A stretch of 64,000 bases of DNA. Source: Xenorhabdus lircayensis. GTDB taxonomy: Bacteria; Pseudomonadota; Gammaproteobacteria; Enterobacterales; Enterobacteriaceae. Position 1 is the first letter of the stretch. Every line of letters starts with the position of its first letter. A program made the position numbers and the translations under genes. The notes below the pieces were generated by a model. The model searched no databases and was not told the DNA's origin. It saw only the letters and a program-made list of their open reading frames with translations. Of this stretch, positions 58,719 to 64,000 are shown in pieces. The stretch covers positions 62,001 through 126,000 of the forward strand of contig NZ_JACOII010000006.1 in assembly GCF_016306625.1 (NCBI RefSeq), given 5' to 3'.

Positions 58719-59633
58719 ATGAAAAATCTCCCTTCACTGAATTCATTGCGAGTGTTTGAAGCCGCAGCTCGTTACCAAAGTTTAGTCAAAGCAGCTGAAG
58801 AGTTATTTGTGACACAAGGAGCCGTGAGTCGTCAGATCCGACAGTTAGAAACTGCTTTGGACGTTGTATTGTTCGAACGCAGAAACCGAGGAATTTTTTT
58901 GACCCCGGCAGGCGAAAAACTCAAACAAGCCTGCCAACAAGCATTTGGGCTTCTAACATTAACAATTGATGAACTCCAGCAGACCTCGCAAATAACGCCG
59001 TTAATTGTTTCTTGTGAACCTACAATTATGATGAAATGGCTCATTCCCAAATTGATGATATTTAAAACAAATCATCCTGATATCGAAATCCATTTAGTCT
59101 CCGGTGGTGGTCATATCGATTTTTCACGAAATTCGGTGAACTTAGCCATTCGTCGCAATGATTTTATCTGGAATAATCGTTATGTTGCTGAACGATTGGG
59201 AAGAGAGTGGATAGGGCCGATTTGTTTACCGGATGCAGAAAATCGAGTCATCACGCATCAACCACTGGCTTTATTGCATACACATACTCGCCCTGATGCG
59301 TGGAATGATTGGATGTCAGGCAACAAGCAGATTATTCAAAAGCAGCATGAACACTGGTTTGAACACTTTTATATTTTATTGGAAGCGGTGATGGCCGGGC
59401 ACGGTGTCGGGATAAGTTCCATATACATGATTGAGCAAGAGCTGCGTAATAAGCGAGTAAGTGCACCTTACGGTTTCATTCCAGATGGTTCAGCGTATTA
59501 CCTGATATCACCTGATGTTTTTGCAGCCAATACACCGCAGACTATCTTTCTTGAATGGCTAAAAAAAGCATTCCATGAAACTCATTCACAACTCGCTGAT
59601 CTTTGTCACCATCATTTTACCGGCCTTGGCTAA
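58719..59633 (+). CDS. LysR-family transcriptional regulator (GcvA-like)
   Basis: 304 residues. The N-terminal winged helix-turn-helix reads LNSLRVFEAAARYQSLVKAA, then FVTQGAVSRQIRQLE and LFERRNRGIFLTPAGE. The C-terminal effector-binding domain is of the GcvA subtype, with an MMKWLIPKL-like segment. An AAAGGA site precedes the ATG. The 121 bp separating it from the LysE exporter suggests that it controls that gene and itself. Its 3' end overlaps the convergent MFS gene by 17 bp. The effector is unknown. Confidence 0.94.
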   Translation: MKNLPSLNSLRVFEAAARYQSLVKAAEELFVTQGAVSRQIRQLETALDVVLFERRNRGIFLTPAGEKLKQACQQAFGLLTLTIDELQQTSQITPLIVSCEPTIMMKWLIPKLMIFKTNHPDIEIHLVSGGGHIDFSRNSVNLAIRRNDFIWNNRYVAERLGREWIGPICLPDAENRVITHQPLALLHTHTRPDAWNDWMSGNKQIIQKQHEHWFEHFYILLEAVMAGHGVGISSIYMIEQELRNKRVSAPYGFIPDGSAYYLISPDVFAANTPQTIFLEWLKKAFHETHSQLADLCHHHFTGLG

Positions 59634-60786
59634 GTGACGGTGTCACCAAAAGGTCTTTTAGTGTCAGTCCGATTCCCATGATTAAACAGTTCCCCAGTAT
59701 TATCATTGTTACTGCAACGCTATGTTGTGTCAGCAGCATGGTAGCGATAGGGAGTAAAAATAAGATTGTCAGATTGTTCAAACTTTCTGAAACTGCCAAT
59801 ATTTGTCCTTTATCCTGTTTCGCTCGATTTGCCAGAATAGAAGTGCTTATCGGGGCCGCAATGCCAAGTGCACATCCAAATAACATCAGGCAACTAAGGC
59901 TAAAGAGTAAGAACAGCGGCATTAACATAAATGCGGAACTAGTCGCTAAAAGTAATACTATCGCCAGCAAAATAATCCATTCATCTCTGATATACAGACG
60001 TTTCACGATACTCACGGAGAGATTACCCAGACCAAGGCCGATGCCAAATGCCGAAACGGAGATACCAACCGCGCCCGTTCCCAAGTCATAATGTTGTCTC
60101 AGAACTTCTCCGGCCAACATAACAGTAGATACTGCCGTGCCATTCCAAAATCCCTTCGCAATAAGGGGACGCATTAAGTTTCCCTGACGTATCCATTGAA
60201 AAGTTATTGTTTGATGTTCTACTTTTCGAACACTAACCTGGGCTAAAATACGTTTTTTGCTTAAGAAAAAAAGTAAAAGACATCCTATTGCACTCACCAG
60301 AAATGGTATTTGCCAGTGAAATAACTCCGTCAAAACACCAGCCAAGACGGGGCCACCTGCAATACCCGCCGTCATACCGAGCATAACGATCCCCATTGCT
60401 GATGCTTGTTTGTGAAGTGGAAAAACTTCCGCAATTAACGAAAAAACTGTAGGAATCAAGGCTGCGGAAGCAATGCCACCAAAAATACGCAATCCGAATG
60501 CAATCTCCAAATTGGGCGCAACTGTCAGTGCCAATCCATCAAGTGAAAGAATCAGCAAGGATGCCAGCAACAATTTGCGTCGATTTATCCGATCAGACAA
60601 CCAGCCGAATATAGGTGCGGCCAATGCGTAGGCGAGGGCATAACTGGATATTAGCCAAGCTGTTTTGTCTGTTGTTGTTTTAAACGCTTCAGCCAATGGC
60701 TGAAGCATAGGCGATAACATAAATTCCATCGCCCCAACGAAAAATACAGCGAGTGACAAGATAGGCAAAATAATACGTGACGACAT
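59617..60786 (-). CDS. MFS transporter (DHA1-type drug/metabolite efflux)
   Basis: A 389-residue protein with about 12 hydrophobic helices. The MFS loop motif GWLSDRINRRKLLLAS lies between helices 2 and 3. GIVMLGMTAGIAGGPVLAGVL matches motif C, which is typical of the 12-helix antiporter (DHA1) group. It probably exports a drug or small metabolite using the proton gradient; the substrate is unknown. An AAGGAAG site precedes the ATG. It is divergent from a SAM methyltransferase gene and convergent with the LysR gene. Confidence 0.93.
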   Translation of the reverse strand: MSSRIILPILSLAVFFVGAMEFMLSPMLQPLAEAFKTTTDKTAWLISSYALAYALAAPIFGWLSDRINRRKLLLASLLILSLDGLALTVAPNLEIAFGLRIFGGIASAALIPTVFSLIAEVFPLHKQASAMGIVMLGMTAGIAGGPVLAGVLTELFHWQIPFLVSAIGCLLLFFLSKKRILAQVSVRKVEHQTITFQWIRQGNLMRPLIAKGFWNGTAVSTVMLAGEVLRQHYDLGTGAVGISVSAFGIGLGLGNLSVSIVKRLYIRDEWIILLAIVLLLATSSAFMLMPLFLLFSLSCLMLFGCALGIAAPISTSILANRAKQDKGQILAVSESLNNLTILFLLPIATMLLTQHSVAVTMIILGNCLIMGIGLTLKDLLVTPSLSQGR

Positions 60787-60940
60787 ATTCAGCTTCCTTT
60801 AATAGAAATAGGATTAATGGGTATAAGTAGTTTTAACTGGTGGAATTTTCGGCAGTAATGTTTAATATTGATGAAATGATGGTATAGAGAAAAACAAGAT
60901 ATTCGGGAGAGATCTAAAATGATACTAAGGTTTATCAGAC

Positions 60941-61687
60941 ATGACAATTGATCGACTCTATCAGGATAGCAAATTAGCCCAATTTTATGATTTCGATAAC
61001 GAATGGACGCCAGATTATGATTACTATATTGAGCTCGCAAAAAATGCACATGCCATTTTAGATCTTGGCTGTGGTACGGGAATGCTTACCAATAAAATTG
61101 CCCTAACTTATCCCGATAAAGTGATATTTGGCAGTGATCTTGCGGGCCCTATGCTTAATATTGCCCAATCCAAACCAGCGGGGTCACGAATTACGTGGAT
61201 ACAATCTGATGCTAAACAGTTGGCATTACCTCAGAAGTTTGACTTAATCATTCTATCCGGCCATGCCTTTCAAGTGTTTTTAACTCATCAAGATCGGGTC
61301 GCCGTACTGAAACGTATTCATGACCACTTGGCAGAAGGGGGAAAATGTATCTTTGATAGCCGTAACCCTTTAGTAAAGGAGTGGCTGACTTGGACAGCAA
61401 CAGATTCTCAACGCGAGTTTTTCCACCCGACATTAGGCCCTATATTGGCATGGAATGATTTTCGAATCGACGATGATATCGTTACTTACGGCACTTATTA
61501 CCAGATTTTAAATGATAAACAGGAGCATCAGGCATGTTCAGCAATTACATTTGCCAGCGTTGATGACATTCAGCAAGCACTCATTGAAGCAAACCTAATC
61601 GCGACAGATGTATTAGGCAACTGGCAAGGGGACGCCTATCATGATCAGGCAGAAGAAATGATTTTTATTGCCAGAAAAAATGAGTGA
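60941..61687 (+). CDS. Class I SAM-dependent methyltransferase
   Basis: 248 residues. SAM-binding motif I is AILDLGCGTGMLTNKIA, followed by FGSDLAGPMLNIAQSKP (motif II acidic residue) and WIQSDAKQLALPQKFDLIIL (motifs III and IV). The C-terminal part is mostly beta and ends EEMIFIARKNE, as in small-molecule methyltransferases of the Methyltransf_11/25 type. The substrate is not evident. AAGG lies about 10 nt before the ATG. It is divergent from the MFS gene. Confidence 0.9.
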   Translation: MTIDRLYQDSKLAQFYDFDNEWTPDYDYYIELAKNAHAILDLGCGTGMLTNKIALTYPDKVIFGSDLAGPMLNIAQSKPAGSRITWIQSDAKQLALPQKFDLIILSGHAFQVFLTHQDRVAVLKRIHDHLAEGGKCIFDSRNPLVKEWLTWTATDSQREFFHPTLGPILAWNDFRIDDDIVTYGTYYQILNDKQEHQACSAITFASVDDIQQALIEANLIATDVLGNWQGDAYHDQAEEMIFIARKNE

Positions 61688-61703
61688 AAAGATAAGGAAA
61701 AAC

Positions 61704-61727
61704 GGGATAGTGGTTTTCCACTATCCC
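61704..61727 (-). terminator. Terminator between the methyltransferase and protease genes
   Basis: A 10-bp perfect stem GGGATAGTGG / CCACTATCCC with a 4-nt loop. On minus it is followed by GTTTTT, so it mainly ends the protease transcript; it also lies just past the convergent methyltransferase stop. Confidence 0.88.
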
Positions 61728-61759
61728 ACGTCTCAATTCATTGTTTATTTTGTAAGTAT

Positions 61760-63262
61760 TTACTTAGTAGCAGCTGCTTCAATATCAAGTACATTAATCG
61801 GGCCGGCATTCCGTACCATATCTTCGCCATATGCACAAACACGCCATGGAGCTTCAGATTTAGCCAGAATTACGGGTCTCCAGTAAAAGTTGTAATTTGT
61901 TTTATCGTCGCAATTAGTTGTCGCTTTAGGACCATATTTGATATGCACACTCGACACTTCATATGGACTGGATTCCGTAGTTATATACCACTTATCACTT
62001 CCATGATCATTCTTGTTTAAAGTGGGTTTTATTGATGGTGGAGTATTATCAATTTCCCGCAATATGACTGAAGCGTCTTTTGTATTTTGCCATTGGCCAT
62101 TGTTATTCTGATTAATAACACAGAGCTTATAGATTCCATCCTTCTCAGGAACTAGCAGGTTTTCCAGCGGGTTTTGGCTGGCAGGAACTGGAACACCATA
62201 TCCAGCGTCATCTGCACAATCGACCTCACTGATTAACCCTGTTTTATATCGAATATTCTTGACGTTGGCCCCTTTTTTGATAATGACATCCCATTTTGCT
62301 TTCTCACCGTCAAAAGGATTAACACTTTGAGACACCCAAGATGCCCAAGGTGTACTTTTTTCCAAAATGTTACCACTATTATTCTCAAGTTTAGACAGAT
62401 CTAGCTTATTATCCTTGGTTAGTGCATTAGCGATAGTATCTACAGGAATGAAATAACTAGCACCTTCTTCTGGAACACCTTTATTGTTCTCAACAGTACA
62501 AGGCCTGTTGCCACCACAGCCAGTCATTTCTGGTGTTGTTGTTGTATTGAGTACCCCAATAACGTTTGTTTTACCTTTCTCAAAAACAGGGGAACCAGAC
62601 GTTCCGCCGACGACACCAGCACAGTTAACTGAGAAAACCGGAGACCAAATCCACGGAGCGCCACCTTCATACAATAATGGTGATTTTCCGGTGATATTAC
62701 ACTCAGACTTTCTGAGATAAGCGTAATTGTAATCAACGCCTATTACAGGAATATGAGTCAGCACAATGGGTTGATGTTTCATATCAAGATTTTTCTTCAG
62801 CTTCAAAGGATGATAGCCTTTTTTAGCTAAATCACCATAAGTCGCATCCAATTGTAAGACCGCGATATCTTCGTTTTTCATCGTTGAATATAAAATACGG
62901 TTGATTTTTATTGGTGAAAAACTGTCTTTTTTATCAATGAAATAATCCGGGGTGTATTCCCAATTTTCAGCCGCTGGCTGATCAATGATCACGTCATTTG
63001 TGCTCACACCACTATTTACACAATGTCCTGCGGTTAGTATCAATGCTGGCGTATCTTTACTCGATATATTTTCACCAGAAATCAAGGTCGCGGTACAGTG
63101 TGATCCTCCCATGAATTTACCTACGGTTCTGAATTTTTCAGCGCCGGGATCGGTTGATTTCATTAACGGAGCACCATTATCCTTTGCTGTCGCGAAAGGT
63201 AAAGCGTTTGAACCCGCTGAAATAGATAACAAACTGATTAATATAATTTTATTATAAGCCAC
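61760..63262 (-). CDS. Secreted trypsin-like serine protease with C-terminal repeats
   Basis: 500 residues with a signal peptide (ILISLLSISAGSNALP). The S1 catalytic triad is visible: His80 in LILTAGHCV, Asp132 in NEDIAVLQL, and Ser222 in GGTSGSPVF. Paired cysteines occur around the active site and in TGCGGNRPCTV. After residue about 300 come two related segments: VKNIRYKTG...DCADDAGYG...YKLCVINQNNNGQWQ and VHIKYG...TNCDDKTNYN...WRVCAYGEDMVRNAG. They are joined by DNTPPSI, resembling tandem Ig-like modules with a disulfide each. It is probably an exported protease acting on host or environmental proteins. An AGGAGG site precedes the ATG. It lies downstream of an autotransporter gene on the same strand. 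Confidence 0.9.
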   Translation of the reverse strand: MAYNKIILISLLSISAGSNALPFATAKDNGAPLMKSTDPGAEKFRTVGKFMGGSHCTATLISGENISSKDTPALILTAGHCVNSGVSTNDVIIDQPAAENWEYTPDYFIDKKDSFSPIKINRILYSTMKNEDIAVLQLDATYGDLAKKGYHPLKLKKNLDMKHQPIVLTHIPVIGVDYNYAYLRKSECNITGKSPLLYEGGAPWIWSPVFSVNCAGVVGGTSGSPVFEKGKTNVIGVLNTTTTPEMTGCGGNRPCTVENNKGVPEEGASYFIPVDTIANALTKDNKLDLSKLENNSGNILEKSTPWASWVSQSVNPFDGEKAKWDVIIKKGANVKNIRYKTGLISEVDCADDAGYGVPVPASQNPLENLLVPEKDGIYKLCVINQNNNGQWQNTKDASVILREIDNTPPSIKPTLNKNDHGSDKWYITTESSPYEVSSVHIKYGPKATTNCDDKTNYNFYWRPVILAKSEAPWRVCAYGEDMVRNAGPINVLDIEAAATK

Positions 63263-63372
63263 GATTTTCCTCCTTTGGATATATTAATGACTTAAATTCA
63301 TTATTATATTTAATTATTATTCAGTGCTACCGAAGTGATTTGTATTAAAGTAGATACAAACGCCCTAAAAAG

Positions 63373-63410
63373 AAAAACTCACCGCCAGCCATTGCCAGTA
63401 GTGAGTTTTT
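63373..63410. terminator. Terminator between autotransporter and protease genes
   Basis: A 10-bp stem AAAAACTCAC / GTGAGTTTTT with an 18-nt partly pairing loop. The A and T tracts make it work in either direction; it ends the minus-strand autotransporter gene. Confidence 0.8.
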
Positions 63411-63450
63411 GTTATTGATAAAACCCTTTCATCTTTCAAATCTTTACTGT

Positions 63451-64000
63451 TCAGAATCGCCAATTGGCATTCAGGAACACACCGTTATCCTTATGGCTGC
63501 TTGACAGAACACCGTTATATCCCAGTGACAGTTTAGTGTTTTCATTGATACCTAATTCCGTACCTACTTTGATTACGGCGGCATCACGCGCTGCTGAAAC
63601 ACTGTTGACAGTAAATGTGGCATTACTATTGCTAAAACTCAATTTGGTGCCGCGATCTACATTGCCAAACTGATGTTGCCAACCCAATTCGCCATATACG
63701 CCCACAGTAAGTTCATTTTCAGTCTGCCATTTTTGGTCGACACGTAAACCTAATGTGGAGAAGGTCGCATTTTTCGATTGCTTGTTACCGTTCAGTGCAG
63801 CGGCACCACCGCGTTCATTGATACTATCGTTGCGGAAGTTAACATAAGACAAGTTGGCGAATGGTTCCAAATTCAGCCGAGAAGTATTAATGCCGTAAGC
63901 CGCTTCAGTAAACAATTGTCCAGTTTGTGCACCATATTTGGCTTTCAAGTTGTCGGATTGACTGCCAAAGGCAACTGAACGTTTTGTATCGAAACGATGC
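63451..64000 (-). CDS. Autotransporter beta-barrel, C-terminal fragment (runs off window)
   Basis: The frame is open from the window edge to the stop at 63451, about 183 codons; an internal TTG near 63948 is not a real start. The protein is made of alternating amphipathic strands with Gly and aromatic residues, for example LFTEAAYGINTSRLNLEPFA and NELTVGVYGELGWQHQF, and ends LNANWRF. A C-terminal Phe preceded by alternating hydrophobics is the outer-membrane beta-barrel signature. It matches the translocator domain of type V autotransporters. The passenger domain lies outside the window, so its activity cannot be read. Confidence 0.9.
   Translation of the reverse strand, partial: HRFDTKRSVAFGSQSDNLKAKYGAQTGQLFTEAAYGINTSRLNLEPFANLSYVNFRNDSINERGGAAALNGNKQSKNATFSTLGLRVDQKWQTENELTVGVYGELGWQHQFGNVDRGTKLSFSNSNATFTVNSVSAARDAAVIKVGTELGINENTKLSLGYNGVLSSSHKDNGVFLNANWRF

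Overview
The window looks like a chromosome segment from an insect-pathogenic member of the Morganellaceae, most likely Xenorhabdus (Photorhabdus is the alternative). The conserved genes are enterobacterial and occur in familiar blocks: minC/ycgL/ycgM/ycgN, ldhA-hslJ, ydbH-ynbE-ydbL, azoR/hrpA, ydgI/ydgH/pntAB and uspE/fnr. Between them lie AT-rich accessory insertions. The dominant one is a four-protein N-methylating peptide synthetase of the rhabdopeptide/xenortide type, a hallmark of these genera. The genus call is inference from gene content; no rRNA or marker gene is present.

Layout. 1-2.8 kb: start of minC (minus strand), ycgL, a lipoprotein lytic transglycosylase, ycgM and ycgN. 2.8-4.98 kb: a small accessory patch with a frameshifted gene, a GhoS-like small protein, an IS3-family transposase tail and a tiny membrane peptide. 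4.98-14.8 kb: hslJ and ldhA on minus, the envelope operon ydbH-ynbE-ydbL, azoR, and the RNA helicase gene hrpA. 14.9-20.0 kb: a minus-strand chaperone-usher fimbrial operon (pilin, chaperone, usher, tip adhesin), followed by about 0.9 kb of AT-rich non-coding DNA. 21-27.3 kb: a YdgI/ArcD-type antiporter, ydgH, and pntAB with a palindromic terminator.

27.3-47.8 kb: the synthetase operon. NRPS-A, B and C are each C-A(MT)-T, and NRPS-D is C-A(MT)-T-C; the genes are joined by 4-bp ATGA overlaps. A lacks an N-terminal docking domain. B, C and D start with near-identical TubC-type docking domains. A, B and C end in near-identical short tails. There is no thioesterase; the final condensation domain is expected to release the chain onto an amine. 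A tyrosine-decarboxylase-like gene 8 kb downstream (55.8 kb) could supply that amine.

47.8-52.3 kb: a scrap zone with a possible relic of a fifth synthetase gene, small unidentified ORFs, a decapitated terF, an intact terE-like gene, a tyrosine recombinase and the tail of an EamA transporter. 52.4-55.4 kb: uspE, fnr and, divergent from fnr, an orphan dmsC-like membrane anchor. 55.4-64 kb: a perfect 20-bp hairpin, the PLP decarboxylase, a LysE exporter and LysR regulator pair, an MFS transporter, a SAM methyltransferase, a secreted trypsin-like protease and the barrel end of an autotransporter that runs off the window.

All functional calls come from reading motifs and overall protein resemblance by eye. 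No database search was run.
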